Shown: positions 1-8,789, counted from the first letter of the stretch. The stretch: 64,000 bases of DNA from JAJRRL01 sp047404195 (GCA_047404195.1 JBDOIU010000018.1:62001-126000), one strand, 5' to 3'. The notes: generated by a model from the sequence alone, not told the origin. Numbers and translations are program-made.

Positions 1-570
1 CTTTTCTATTATAGTTTTTTTGAGAGTATTTCTTTTATGTCGCACACGCATTGCCATGGGAATGGCGCACATGATTGCAATACCTAGTCCAACGGCTAAA
101 CCAATCAGGGCGACCTTCATGTAAAGCGGTATGTTACTTTTGAGATCTGATAAATTCATTAAGATTGGCACGGCAGTGCTTGATGCACCGACAAGCGGAA
201 TGATTGTTAGCCACGTTAATTTGGCATAATCATGATTGGCGATATCACTTGCATAACTCAGTATGTTTGAGTGAATGTTATCTAGATTACTGACATCTCC
301 ATTACCCTCTTGTTTTACAGATAATATTGTTGTGATGTGACACTGGGGAGAGAGTGGGCAAGGGAAGCGGGTAGAGTCTTGATCCCTGAGATGTTTTGTT
401 GCTAGGTCAATAATAGCTGGCAGCTGCATAAGCTGTATCAGATTGAACTCTGTACTGTCCGCATGAAATAGAGACAGAAGGCGTTGGTATTTGTTCTTTT
501 CTTTCTTTTTGAGAGCTGCAAGGCTGCATGATGAGTTTTTTGTGGTTTGTACTTGACTATAGGCTAACAT
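1..570 (-). CDS. Partial orphan protein with two C-terminal membrane helices
   Basis: Reading frame of 190 codons, open to the left window edge, starting at an ATG at 568-570. The first ~120 residues are polar (an early Lys-rich stretch, then an amphipathic helix with LIQLMQLPAIIDLATKHL). Two hydrophobic segments follow, one with LTIIPLVGASSTAVPILM and one with MKVALIGLAVGLGIAIMC, separated by a short Ser/Asp/Lys loop and followed by a basic MRVRHKRN stretch. A soluble domain followed by a membrane hairpin recurs in this window (50.0-54.1 kb and 57.1-58.5 kb) and resembles Inc-like or effector-like proteins of intracellular bacteria. It is transcribed divergently from dprA. I recognise no named domain; function unknown. 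The C terminus lies outside the window. Confidence 0.6.
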   Translation of the reverse strand, partial: MLAYSQVQTTKNSSCSLAALKKKEKNKYQRLLSLFHADSTEFNLIQLMQLPAIIDLATKHLRDQDSTRFPCPLSPQCHITTILSVKQEGNGDVSNLDNIHSNILSYASDIANHDYAKLTWLTIIPLVGASSTAVPILMNLSDLKSNIPLYMKVALIGLAVGLGIAIMCAIPMAMRVRHKRNTLKKTIIEK

Positions 571-641
571 AAGAACCTCAATATTACTTTTGTTCAATCT
601 AACAGAGTTGTTTGAAATAATCAAGCCTTCAGTGATTATTT

Positions 642-1601
642 ATGCTGGTTAAAAATACGGTATTACAGCTGGTTGACATGCGTTATCTTAAGAATATGGA
701 TATTCAATATGACATCGCATTAGCACATTCACCTGGTATCGGGCCAAAACGCTGGCAGCGATTGCTGCATTACTTTGGTTCTGCCCAGGGTGTGTATTCG
801 GCTGACCGGCAAGAATGGCGTGCGTTAGGATTACCGTTATCTTTACGCGAGAATTTGATTTCCCCAGCATCAGTGACTGTGCAAACTGCTTTAGCGTGGC
901 AGGCATCATCAAATGAGCATCATATCATTACACCGAATTGTGTGGATTATCCTGTTCTATTACAGCACATTACATTTCCACCGCCTTGTTTATATGTGCG
1001 TGGTAATCCTTCATGTTTACAACGTCCTTGCTTAGCGATGGTTGGATCACGGCGAGCTGCCAGTGATGTGACTGCGTTCACTATGCGACTGGCTTGTGAA
1101 TGTGCTGAACGAGGTGTAGTCATTGTGAGTGGTTTGGCGCGTGGGGTCGATGCTGCAGCACACCGTGGCGCTTTATTGCTGCCGGCAGCAACTGTGGCTG
1201 TTATTGCAACGGGTATCGATCAAACTTATCCCGCGGAGCATCGTATATTGGCTGATGAAATAGTGAGCCAGGGCGGTGCTATTGTCACAGAGTATGCGTT
1301 GGGCACGTCGCCTAAAGCCGCTCATTTTCCACAACGTAATCGTATTATCAGTGGTTTGGCAGTGGGCACACTGGTGGCAGCCGCTGCCCTGCGCAGTGGA
1401 TCACTCATCACTGCGCGTTATGCCATGGAGCAAAATCGCGAGGTATTGGCTTTGCCAGGATCCGTTCGTTCTGCAGTATCAGCTGGCTGCCATGCCTTAA
1501 TAAAGGATGGTGCAGCATTGGTGACATCAGTGGATGATATATTCACAGCTGTACCTCAGTTGTTGTCTGCTCAAAATGAGTCAATTGAGGAGTCGGTATG
1601 A
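642..1601 (+). CDS. dprA: DNA-processing protein DprA (lacks C-terminal winged helix)
   Basis: DprA binds incoming single-stranded DNA in the cytoplasm and loads RecA during natural transformation. The Rossmann-like core is clear: VGSRRAASD (residues 134-142), SGLARGVDAAAHRGAL (163-178), RNRIISG (232-238) and ALRSGSLITARYAMEQ, ending with the family-typical GCHALIKDGAALV. At 319 residues it is shorter than E. coli Smf/DprA (about 374) and stops just after the core, so the usual C-terminal winged-helix (DML1-like) domain is absent. The stretch after RIISG reads VGTLVAAAALRSGS, where many homologues have an acidic residue before the ALRSGS block. The first ATG has no clear ribosome site; ATGs at 678 or 696 are alternatives, and the latter starts nearest the conserved helix-hairpin-helix region (SPGIGPKRW). 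Confidence 0.93.
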   Translation: MLVKNTVLQLVDMRYLKNMDIQYDIALAHSPGIGPKRWQRLLHYFGSAQGVYSADRQEWRALGLPLSLRENLISPASVTVQTALAWQASSNEHHIITPNCVDYPVLLQHITFPPPCLYVRGNPSCLQRPCLAMVGSRRAASDVTAFTMRLACECAERGVVIVSGLARGVDAAAHRGALLLPAATVAVIATGIDQTYPAEHRILADEIVSQGGAIVTEYALGTSPKAAHFPQRNRIISGLAVGTLVAAAALRSGSLITARYAMEQNREVLALPGSVRSAVSAGCHALIKDGAALVTSVDDIFTAVPQLLSAQNESIEESV

Positions 1602-1868
1602 TATCAACCTAAGCAGTGCTAATATTGAGCCTCACTGATTATTTGCATTAGTTAAACCCATTTAGCCGTGCATTAGGGGTGTGACTTAGCAATTGCTTTG
1701 CTTCGAATGTTTCTCAGCTTTGAGTGACTTATTTTTATTTTACGCGCCAACATTGATCACAAATCGACCTAAAAGGTATCGTAGTAATTTATTTTGGATA
1801 AAATAGTTAAAAAATATTGCAAACAGACGCATTGTTTTGTATAAATATTGAACCTAATGTGAGTATTG

Positions 1869-1897
1869 TTGACTAGCACGTCATTTTGTTAAATATT
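1869..1897 (+). promoter_or_regulatory. Probable sigma70 promoter for smg-topA
   Basis: TTGACT (1869-1874) and AATATT (1892-1897) are separated by exactly 17 bases and lie 45 bases before the preferred smg start at 1942. This is the only promoter-like signal I see in the 316-base gap after dprA; the rest of the gap is AT-rich and holds no gene, repeat or recognisable dprA tail. Confidence 0.5.
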
Positions 1898-1941
1898 TGC
1901 CCTAGTCTGAATGTTTTATGTCAACGAGGAATGAAAATTTC

Positions 1942-2409
1942 ATGGACAATCAAGAGTATATGATGCTATTGGCACATATTATCAAACATCACCTGACGCG
2001 TGGTGTGGGCGTAGAGCCTGCCGCGGAGTCATTAGTATCTGAGCTGGAGTTACAGGGTTTTCGGCGCACACACATAGAAAATGCGCTAAGCTGGGTGGAG
2101 GGGATGTTCACCTTAGATGTTTTAACGCGCTCAGTATCGCAGCAGACTGTACGTGTGTTGACGGCTGAGGAACGTCAGATATTAGGGGAAGAAGGTTACG
2201 CATATTTGCTTTTCTTGCGTAAGGCGAATATTTTGAATGCAGTGACACTAGAATGTGTGATCGATCGAGTTGTGGCATTTGGTAGCCATGAGACCGATAC
2301 GGACCTCATTGAGTGGATTACGATGGTAGTGCTGTATAGCTTACCAGACATTCCAGCGCTACGGCGTATGGAGCTGTTGGTTTACAACGAATTTGAGGGT
2401 GTGCATTAA
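1942..2409 (+). CDS. smg: Smg family protein (DUF494)
   Basis: Small cytoplasmic protein of the Smg/DUF494 family, commonly next to dprA and topA in gammaproteobacteria; biochemical role not established. The family pattern is recognisable: an N-terminal acidic helix (DNQEYMMLLAHIIKHHL), LQGFRRTHIENALSWVEGM, LTAEERQILGEEGYAYLLFL and a C-terminal DLIEWITMVVLYSLP followed by LLVYNEFEG. The 155 residues from this start match the usual ~157. I chose the ATG at 1942 over one at 1918 because GAGGA (1926-1930) is correctly spaced before it. It ends one base before topA begins, so the two are probably co-transcribed and translationally coupled. Confidence 0.88.
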   Translation: MDNQEYMMLLAHIIKHHLTRGVGVEPAAESLVSELELQGFRRTHIENALSWVEGMFTLDVLTRSVSQQTVRVLTAEERQILGEEGYAYLLFLRKANILNAVTLECVIDRVVAFGSHETDTDLIEWITMVVLYSLPDIPALRRMELLVYNEFEGVH

Positions 2410-2410
2410 C

Positions 2411-4705
2411 ATGGGTGCAAAATCAGTGGTGGTGGTAGAGTCACCAGCAAAAGCGAAGACCATTAATAAGTATCTGGGTAGTCAGTACCTTGTCTTGGCC
2501 TGTTACGGTCATGTTCGCGATTTAAAGCCAAAGGGCGGCGCGGTCATGCCCGAAGATAATTTTGCAATGCATTATGAGACGATAGAGCGTAATGCGCGCC
2601 ATGTATCGGCTATTGCAAAGGCGCTGAAAGGTGCTGAGACACTCATTCTAGCAAGCGACCCGGATCGAGAGGGAGAGGCCATTGCTTGGCATTTGCATGA
2701 ACTGCTACAAGAGCGTGGCATGCTAAAAAATAAACATGTTGAGCGAGTAGTTTTCAACCAAATCACTAAAAAAGCGATTCTGAAGGCGATGGAATCTCCA
2801 CGCCAGTTGTGTATGGATCTCGTGCAAGCACAACAAGCCAGACGCGCGCTGGACTACTTAGTGGGCTTTAATTTATCACCACTGTGTTGGAAAAAGATTC
2901 GTCCAGGCTTGTCTGCAGGGCGTGTGCAGTCCCCAGCATTGCGTTTGATTGTCGAGCGTGAGGCTGAGATAGCTGCGTTTAAAGCTCGCGAATACTGGAC
3001 GATACATGCAGATACTGTAGCAGAGGATAAGCCAGTAAAGGCTAAATTGACTGTGCTTGACAGTGAAAAGCTGACACAGTTTTCCATCACTGACGAGGCG
3101 GCAGCAACGGCAGCAGTGCAGCAGATACAAGCAGCAGCGCAGGGGCAGTTACAAGTCAAGTCTGTGACTAAAAAAGCTCGGCAACGTCACCCATCAGCAC
3201 CCTTTATCACATCAACATTACAGCAGGAAGCCGCACGTAAACTGGGGTTCTCAGCGCAGAAGACCATGATGATTGCCCAGCAGTTATACGAAGGTGTTTC
3301 TATTGGTAAGGATGCAGTGGGTTTGATCACTTACATGCGTACCGACTCGGTCCATTTGGCGCAGGAGTCCGTTGATAATATTCGGCAGGCGATTATTGAC
3401 CGCTATGGTAAAGACTATTGTCCTGATTCAGCTCGGACCTTTAAACAAAAGTCAAAAAATGCACAAGAGGCGCATGAGGCGATTAGGCCGACAGCAATTG
3501 TACGGCATCCAGACGATGTGAAGCAGTATTTGAGTGCAGATCAATTCAAGTTGTATGGCTTGGTTTGGCGTCGTACCATTGCATCGCAGATGGTATCTGC
3601 CAAGCTGGATACAGTCACGGTTGATCTGACAGCAAAGACGCATGTGTTTCGTGCCAATGGTTCAGTGATCACGCACCCTGGTTTCATGACTGTGTACCAG
3701 GAAGGCGTGGATGATCAGAAGCTTGCGGAGCAAGAGCAAGAAAAACTATTGCCACCTATGCAAGAAGGTCAAATGCTGACCTTGAAGAAGCTCATTCCTG
3801 GGCAGCACTTTACAGATCCGCCACCACGTTTCACAGAGGCATCACTGGTAAAGGCGCTTGAAGAATTTGGTATTGGTCGGCCATCAACGTATGCTTCGAT
3901 TATTGCATCGCTGAAAAATCGTGAGTACGTCATGATGGATAAAAAGCGCTTTCAGGCAACCGATATTGGTACGGTTGTGAGCCGCTTTCTCACCAATTAT
4001 TTTACGCAGTATGTTGACTATGACTTTACTGCCAAACTAGAAGACCAGCTGGATAGTGTGGCACGTGGAGAACAGGCTTGGATTCCACTCATGGAAACAT
4101 TTTGGCAGCCATTTCATGATAAAGTGTTGGATATTGATAAGAATGTGCAGCGCTCTGATGTGACGCAGGAGCCACTAGATGAGAAGTGCCCTAAATGTGA
4201 GGCTCAGTTATCTATACGCCTCGGTAAGCGGGGTAGATTCGTTGGCTGTTCTGCCTTTCCAGAGTGTGATTACACACGTAATGTTGACGGTGCACCTGAC
4301 GCTGAAGCTGAAGCACCTGAAGAATTGGATCGTGATTGTCCTGAGTGCAATTCTAAATTGATATATCGTATGGGTAAGTACGGTAAATTCATTGGTTGTA
4401 GTGCATATCCTAAGTGCCGTTTTATTGAATCAATGAATAAACCGACCAATACCGACGTTACTTGTCCGCAGTGCAGTAAAGGTGAAATCTTACAGCGCCG
4501 ATCCCGTCGCGGTAAGATATTTTATTCTTGTAGTCTGTATCCTAAATGTGATTATGCACTCTGGAATGAGCCAGTTGCCGAGCCATGTCCAACTTGTAAG
4601 TGGCCTATTCTGTCGATTAAGGTGACCAAACGTGCTGGGCGTGAGAAATTGTGCCCACAAAAAGATTGCGATTACAAAATCCCATTTCCTGAGGAAAAGG
4701 AATAG
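2411..4705 (+). CDS. topA: DNA topoisomerase I
   Basis: Type IA topoisomerase that relaxes negative supercoils by transient single-strand cleavage. The TOPRIM domain opens the protein (VVVVESPAKAKTI) and carries the metal-binding DPDREGEAIAWHL. The catalytic tyrosine is Tyr308 in GLITYMRTDS. The C-terminal region holds four tetracysteine zinc-ribbon units: CPKC..CSAFPEC, CPEC..CSAYPKC, CPQC..CSLYPKC, and CPTC..CPQKDC. The length (764 residues) is typical for gammaproteobacteria, though E. coli has fewer intact zinc units. The ATG at 2411 follows GAGGG at 2395-2399; an upstream in-frame ATG at 2393 would add six residues before the conserved MGAKSVVVVESPAKA and is unlikely. Second gene of the smg-topA pair. 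Confidence 0.97.
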   Translation: MGAKSVVVVESPAKAKTINKYLGSQYLVLACYGHVRDLKPKGGAVMPEDNFAMHYETIERNARHVSAIAKALKGAETLILASDPDREGEAIAWHLHELLQERGMLKNKHVERVVFNQITKKAILKAMESPRQLCMDLVQAQQARRALDYLVGFNLSPLCWKKIRPGLSAGRVQSPALRLIVEREAEIAAFKAREYWTIHADTVAEDKPVKAKLTVLDSEKLTQFSITDEAAATAAVQQIQAAAQGQLQVKSVTKKARQRHPSAPFITSTLQQEAARKLGFSAQKTMMIAQQLYEGVSIGKDAVGLITYMRTDSVHLAQESVDNIRQAIIDRYGKDYCPDSARTFKQKSKNAQEAHEAIRPTAIVRHPDDVKQYLSADQFKLYGLVWRRTIASQMVSAKLDTVTVDLTAKTHVFRANGSVITHPGFMTVYQEGVDDQKLAEQEQEKLLPPMQEGQMLTLKKLIPGQHFTDPPPRFTEASLVKALEEFGIGRPSTYASIIASLKNREYVMMDKKRFQATDIGTVVSRFLTNYFTQYVDYDFTAKLEDQLDSVARGEQAWIPLMETFWQPFHDKVLDIDKNVQRSDVTQEPLDEKCPKCEAQLSIRLGKRGRFVGCSAFPECDYTRNVDGAPDAEAEAPEELDRDCPECNSKLIYRMGKYGKFIGCSAYPKCRFIESMNKPTNTDVTCPQCSKGEILQRRSRRGKIFYSCSLYPKCDYALWNEPVAEPCPTCKWPILSIKVTKRAGREKLCPQKDCDYKIPFPEEKE

Positions 4706-4771
4706 CACAGTCTACAGGTATGTTGGTAAAGCGTGCCGTCATTTGAATCTTACCTAGATGGGGATGCATAG

Positions 4772-5320
4772 ATGATTGATAACATTGCGCAAGCTGCAGA
4801 GGTGATTCGCACCGGTGGTATATTGCTACATCCGACTGAAGCTGTTTCGGGTTTAGGGTGTGATCCCATGAATGAGTCTGCAGTCAAGCGGCTTTGTACC
4901 ATGAAGCAGCGTGCAATTGCCAAGGGTGTGATTGTTTTGGTGAGTGATATGCAACTATGCCAGCAATGGAGCTTGCCACTGACAGACGCACAATGGGCAC
5001 GCATTCAGTCAAGTTGGCCAGGTCATGTGACATGGTGTTTCCCAGCCAATGATCAAGTACCACTTTGGATCAGAGGCCAGCATGATACGGTGGCATTGCG
5101 CCAAACTGCACATCCATTATTGCAGCAATTACTGTCTCAGTGTGGCGGTATGATGGTGTCTACCAGTGCCAATGTTGCGGGAGAGTCGCCACCAAGGCAG
5201 CAACAAGCCTGTTATGAACTGCCATTTTTTGCTGATTGTGAGCTGATGCATGGTGATTGTTTGGGGGCGGCTGGTCCTTCCAGCATCATGCATGCTGAAA
5301 CTTTATCACAGTATCGCTAG
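4772..5320 (+). CDS. tsaC: Threonylcarbamoyl-AMP synthase TsaC (YrdC/Sua5 family)
   Basis: Makes L-threonylcarbamoyladenylate from Thr, bicarbonate and ATP, the first step of the t6A37 modification of ANN-decoding tRNAs. The YrdC fold is clear: GGILLHPTEAVSGLGCDP, the substrate-binding MKQRAIAKG (K-x-R), the central VTWCFPAND strand region, MMVSTSANVAGESP and a C-terminal GPSSI. At 182 residues it is the short TsaC form without the extra Sua5 domain. GGGGA lies 8-12 bases before the start. It follows topA after 66 bases on the same strand, and could belong to the same transcript. Confidence 0.93.
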   Translation: MIDNIAQAAEVIRTGGILLHPTEAVSGLGCDPMNESAVKRLCTMKQRAIAKGVIVLVSDMQLCQQWSLPLTDAQWARIQSSWPGHVTWCFPANDQVPLWIRGQHDTVALRQTAHPLLQQLLSQCGGMMVSTSANVAGESPPRQQQACYELPFFADCELMHGDCLGAAGPSSIMHAETLSQYR

Positions 5321-5390
5321 TGATTGTTTGATGGGTATATGGGGTTTCTTGCCCTTGCTCAGTCAATAGGTCGGTTATACTCAGCTCAAT

Positions 5391-6254
5391 TTAAACTCGT
5401 GATGACAAGCTGTGTTGGGGTTTATGTTGCGTGTCAAGTCGGCATCCAGTGCCAAGTATCTCAAGGATATAATGCGGATTGCCCATTCTGGAATGGGGTT
5501 TGGTGTTTCCAGGTTTTTGTCTACGACAATCTGGTTTAATGTCAGCAACAGGCGGACGACTTTGCTTTGTTGTTGTACCGCTTGACAGTGATTGTATTCG
5601 AAGAGGTGAGCCTGTTGGTTGGGTAACGTGATTTGATCGTGCTTTGGGTTTAACGACAGGTGTGTCGATTGGCTTTATTGCAACTTCTTCAGTGATTGAC
5701 GTCGGGCTATGGGTGATCAGCTGAGTTGGTTTAATTGGCTTGAGTGTTTCTTTATTTGGATTTGGATTCGGTGCGTGCCAAAAAAGGCTGCCGCTCGTTT
5801 TATCGTGTGCGGATAGGGGCAGCCTATAAGCATAACGACGACTGTCGGGTCGGTTGGTGGCTGGCAATTTTTCTGCGAGGACTTCTTGCAATCGTGCTGT
5901 GTTGTCAATACAGATGTCTGATGTCTTGATAGTAATGGCTAATATCAATTGATATTGTTTGAGTGCTGATACTAACTGTGAGTAAGCTGTATCTTGCTGC
6001 GTTTGATACTGACATGAGATCTGACTTTGTATAGAGAGACCATGAGAACTGGGATATTGCTGCATTGAACCACGATACTTTATAATGTATTTACTGATGA
6101 TCAGTCGTACATCGTTAACAGCTAAGATTTGTTTTGCTGCACGATGCTGATTGATAGTAGGTTGTGTGGTTATGTTAATTAATATCATGGCAATTCTCAT
6201 GGGCAATATCGTACACATGTTCGTGAGCTGTGATGATATTGAGTGCGCACTCAT
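5391..6254 (-). CDS. Orphan Pro/Thr/Lys-rich protein
   Basis: No family recognised. From the chosen start the protein has ~287 residues: a moderately hydrophobic stretch (MRIAMILINITTQ), a mixed alpha/beta-looking region with SDICIDNTARLQEVLAEKL, and a C-terminal third rich in Pro, Thr, Lys and Ser (PNPNPNKETLKPIKPTQL) that looks disordered. The ATG at 6254 starts one base after the stop of the upstream gene, suggesting translational coupling; an in-frame ATG at 6287 would overlap that gene. Position beside two small paralogous orphans and the disordered tail would suit a secreted factor, but nothing in the sequence shows the function. The frame could also be a degraded gene. Confidence 0.5.
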   Translation of the reverse strand: MSAHSISSQLTNMCTILPMRIAMILINITTQPTINQHRAAKQILAVNDVRLIISKYIIKYRGSMQQYPSSHGLSIQSQISCQYQTQQDTAYSQLVSALKQYQLILAITIKTSDICIDNTARLQEVLAEKLPATNRPDSRRYAYRLPLSAHDKTSGSLFWHAPNPNPNKETLKPIKPTQLITHSPTSITEEVAIKPIDTPVVKPKARSNHVTQPTGSPLRIQSLSSGTTTKQSRPPVADIKPDCRRQKPGNTKPHSRMGNPHYILEILGTGCRLDTQHKPQHSLSSRV

Positions 6255-6255
6255 C

Positions 6256-6618
6256 TCACATTTCAAACGGAAATATATCTTCATCACTATCAGAAAAAGT
6301 ATTCACTGCTGCAGATGCGTCATCATCTACTTGTGTGGTGTTTGTTCTTAGTTGATGTGCCTGTAGTGGTAATGTAGACCTGAAATGAAAGCCAGCATTT
6401 GGCATATCAATAGGTTTGGCTGCCCTAGCGCCCAGTGAGCTAATATATTTATTGTGGTCGTGTTGTGGGTTTTCTTTATTGTGCGGCCCAAATAGTCCCA
6501 GTAAGCTAGGATTTAAAAAGGGATTGGTAAGTCTCAATGACGAGGTTTTACTATTAGTAGTAGGCAGATGCTCAATGACGCTGCCAGTATGGATAACTTG
6601 ACTATCTTGCTTGCTCAT
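6256..6618 (-). CDS. Small orphan protein A, acidic C terminus (paralogue of B)
   Basis: 120 residues beginning MSKQDSQ, with SLRLTNPFLNPSLLGLFGPHN in the middle and an acidic-hydrophobic end FSDSDEDIFPFEM. The neighbouring gene at 7069-7323 starts MSKHNTP, has YGFLGGHNPLF in the middle and ends DCDVDDGFFGPMEGF, so the two share the same plan although overall identity is low. A GGAG ribosome site precedes the ATG. Acidic plus hydrophobic C termini are common translocation signals of Dot/Icm-type effectors, which makes this a candidate secreted peptide; that is inference only. No signal peptide and no membrane segment. The gene downstream (5391-6254) is probably coupled. Confidence 0.55.
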   Translation of the reverse strand: MSKQDSQVIHTGSVIEHLPTTNSKTSSLRLTNPFLNPSLLGLFGPHNKENPQHDHNKYISSLGARAAKPIDMPNAGFHFRSTLPLQAHQLRTNTTQVDDDASAAVNTFSDSDEDIFPFEM

Positions 6619-6764
6619 TATTGGTCTCCGAAAGTTTTAGGTGGTTTAAAGAGGTAGGGTTCACCTTTATTGACTTCATTCGTTATCTGTCCCTCTGATA
6701 CTGCTTGAAGTGCTAACATAAATGATGTCGCTGTTGCTCTATTGATATGATTGATTCTAACCTT

Positions 6765-6785
6765 GTTATATTAAAATAAAGTTAT
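6765..6785 (-). promoter_or_regulatory. Conserved upstream box of small gene A
   Basis: On the gene strand the sequence reads ATAACTTTATTTTAATATAAC and closely matches the box at 7468-7490. Each box ends exactly 167 bases upstream of its start codon, and about 40 more bases between box and gene (GACTTCATTCGTTATCTG-like) are also similar. The 450-base gap 6619-7068 holds this upstream region; beyond it (about 6800-7068) I see nothing but AT-rich sequence. Role inferred: shared promoter or activator site. Confidence 0.45.
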
Positions 6786-7068
6786 TTTTTAATTTGTTCT
6801 GTTTCATATGCGATACGGCTTAAAGAAGCATAAGTGTTTGTTTTTACGAGTAAAGCTTGCTCAGTCAAAGTATTGTTTATATGTTGATATGCAAAATGAG
6901 AGGGTGCTTAAGCAATTTTGTGTCTTAAGGATTTATTATATTTGTTATGGCGCTAGCGGTGTGCTCCAAATAGTGTCAGTCATGAATGAGATACCTGGCA
7001 CATTTTCAAATGCGCCAGGCCATCATTAATCATTCAATGACACACGCTTGCGTGTACAGTCTTGATAT

Positions 7069-7323
7069 TTAGAATCCTTCCATTGGGCCAAAAAACCCGT
7101 CATCAACATCGCAGTCATTAGCAGTGCTTACATGCGCAGGGGCAGCAGGAGCAGCTGCAGCAACTTCAAGTGCTGGGGCCTGTTGAAAGAGGGGGTTATG
7201 ACCACCTAGAAATCCATATGTGATATCAACTGGTTGAGTACGTGATACTGCAGTCATGTTAGCATGTGCTGCGCCCATGTTAGGTGTTCTGTTTTCATCG
7301 TTTGGTGTGTTGTGTTTACTCAT
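7069..7323 (-). CDS. Small orphan protein B (paralogue of A)
   Basis: 84 residues starting MSKHNTPNDEN. I chose the ATG at 7321-7323 because AGGAGAG sits just before it; a longer frame from 7368 would add 15 unrelated residues. The centre has YGFLGGHNPLFQQAP, then an Ala/Pro-rich linker and an acidic-aromatic end (DCDVDDGFFGPMEGF). Sequence plan and upstream DNA match gene A, so the pair probably arose by tandem duplication including the promoter. No export signal and no known domain. A short substrate of the secretion system is one possibility, not demonstrated. Confidence 0.55.
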   Translation of the reverse strand: MSKHNTPNDENRTPNMGAAHANMTAVSRTQPVDITYGFLGGHNPLFQQAPALEVAAAAPAAPAHVSTANDCDVDDGFFGPMEGF

Positions 7324-7467
7324 GGTGTCTCTCCTAAAAGTATTGTTTGCGTCACATAACAGAGTCATACTTTAACTGGCTTCGTTCGTCATCTTTCCCT
7401 TTATGTATGTTGAAGTGTCATTAAATTGTAGTGACTTTGTGTCTTCTCTCAATTTATTATTATAGCC

Positions 7468-7490
7468 GTTACACATTAAGATAAAGTTAT
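7468..7490 (-). promoter_or_regulatory. Conserved upstream box of small gene B
   Basis: On the gene strand: ATAACTTTATCTTAATGTGTAAC, the counterpart of 6765-6785 and again exactly 167 bases upstream of the start codon. The rest of the 327-base gap 7324-7650 contains the similar GGCTTCGTTCGTCATC segment and otherwise nothing recognisable. Confidence 0.45.
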
Positions 7491-7650
7491 CCATTAATAT
7501 TGCGTGTGTTTTGTTGTGATATGCTTGGCTGACTGTAAGCCGCTGTTTCTGAAGATTTTTCCCTGCTATTTTAGCAATAAAGTTGTAATTGTTTCGTAAA
7601 AAGAAAATCAGAGTTGTCAGTTTTATTTCTTAAAGAAAAATTTATTAGGG

Positions 7651-8505
7651 TTATTGTCGACACAGTCGCTGGTTGTGGTTGCTTGGGATTGCCCTTTCAG
7701 TTGAGCGATATGGATTGATATCTATACCGCCACGACGGGTATAACGACCCAGTATGCTGAGTTTGGTAGGTTGGCATCGCTGCATGATGTCGACAAAAAT
7801 ACGTTCAATACATTGCTCGTGGAATTCATTGTGCTGCCTGAAGGAGATGAGGTACTGTAGCAGTCCAGCATGATCTATTTGTGGCCCTTCGTACTCAATG
7901 ATGATGCTGCCCCAGTCTGGTTGGTGTGTGACAAGACAATTTGAGCGCAATAGATGAGACACCAGTGTTTCACTACAGATGTTGGATGATGTGTGTAAGT
8001 ATTGAGGATGTGGTGTGTAGTGTTCACATGTCACCTCAATATCATCAAGGCAAAGGCCTGTGGTTGTATTGATTGCATGTTCTTGTGTCGCTGCTTGCAG
8101 GTCGATGAGCGAAACCGTCACTGATGTTTGCAATGCTGTACTGAGATCATGGCTGATGATGTCTTGTAGCGCTTGAGTATTCTGGAACACTGTGTTGTTC
8201 AGGCTGTTGAAATATAATTTGAGTGATTTTGATTCTACCATCATGGGGCTGCTACAATTGTATTGGATGACGGCTACTGCAACGGCTGGTTTACCACTCT
8301 CTGTTAACCACGAGACTTCATAGTGATTCCAAGTATCTACGCCATAAAAAGGTAGTTTAGTTGACTGGATGCCAATCGCTTGGCGTTTTTCGTAACGTGT
8401 GATTGGAAAAAGTAATTGGGGATCATAGTCGCTGGCTTGGCAGCTGACTTTACCGAGGGGTGAGTGCTCAGCTTTGCCAGAACATGCGCTGTTTGGGTTG
8501 CTCAT
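7651..8505 (-). CDS. queF: 7-cyano-7-deazaguanine reductase QueF (type II)
   Basis: Reduces preQ0 to preQ1 with NADPH in queuosine tRNA biosynthesis. It is the long, two-domain proteobacterial form (284 residues; E. coli 282). The substrate motif ESKSLKLYFNSLNNTVF and the catalytic block SNCLVTHQPDWGS with its nucleophilic Cys and nearby Asp are present, as is HNEFHEQC near the end. The start at 8505 overlaps the stop of the upstream lipoprotein gene as ATGA, so translation is probably coupled; an upstream ATG at 8523 lies inside that gene. Last gene of the metK-ahcY-lipoprotein-queF operon. Confidence 0.95.
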   Translation of the reverse strand: MSNPNSACSGKAEHSPLGKVSCQASDYDPQLLFPITRYEKRQAIGIQSTKLPFYGVDTWNHYEVSWLTESGKPAVAVAVIQYNCSSPMMVESKSLKLYFNSLNNTVFQNTQALQDIISHDLSTALQTSVTVSLIDLQAATQEHAINTTTGLCLDDIEVTCEHYTPHPQYLHTSSNICSETLVSHLLRSNCLVTHQPDWGSIIIEYEGPQIDHAGLLQYLISFRQHNEFHEQCIERIFVDIMQRCQPTKLSILGRYTRRGGIDINPYRSTERAIPSNHNQRLCRQ

Positions 8506-8789
8506 TGAGTTTTGCCACCACAACCTACAAAGCAGGCTTGTCGCGATTCAACACAGCCACAGTTCAGTTGGCAGCTAGGATTATCTTCACTGATGATTCC
8601 CAAAGCATGACCCCCAACACATTCTTCATGTTCAGCACGACAGCGAATTTGGCACTGTTTTCTTTTGTGAATGCATGATTGAAAGCATACTTTGCTAGGT
8701 TGTATTACATTGGGTTGTTGTCGTGAACAACCTGAAAGTAAAAGGCCGCTCACGATACAAATGCAGATAGCCAAGCTGTTTTTTTTCAT
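8502..8789 (-). CDS. Small cysteine-rich lipoprotein
   Basis: 95 residues from the ATG at 8789, which has GGAG about seven bases upstream. The N terminus MKKNSLAICICIVSGLLLSGC is a lipoprotein signal ending in a lipobox (LLSGC). The mature part holds about a dozen cysteines in short spacings (CFQSCIHKRKQCQIRC, CQLNCGCVESRQACFVGC), suggesting several disulphides or metal sites in the periplasm. I know no named family. It lies 14 bases after ahcY and overlaps queF, so it is an integral member of the operon although its link with methyl or queuosine metabolism is not obvious. Confidence 0.75.
   Translation of the reverse strand: MKKNSLAICICIVSGLLLSGCSRQQPNVIQPSKVCFQSCIHKRKQCQIRCRAEHEECVGGHALGIISEDNPSCQLNCGCVESRQACFVGCGGKTQ

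Noticed and set aside
2854..3159. Antisense frames within topA
   Set aside because: Shadow of a highly conserved gene on the other strand; no ribosome site.
5324..5539. 71-codon frame after tsaC
   Set aside because: No ribosome site, unusual composition, overlaps the opposite-strand gene at 5391-6254.
6808..7029. 73-codon frame between the two small paralogues
   Set aside because: No ribosome site and no counterpart in the matching region upstream of the other paralogue.
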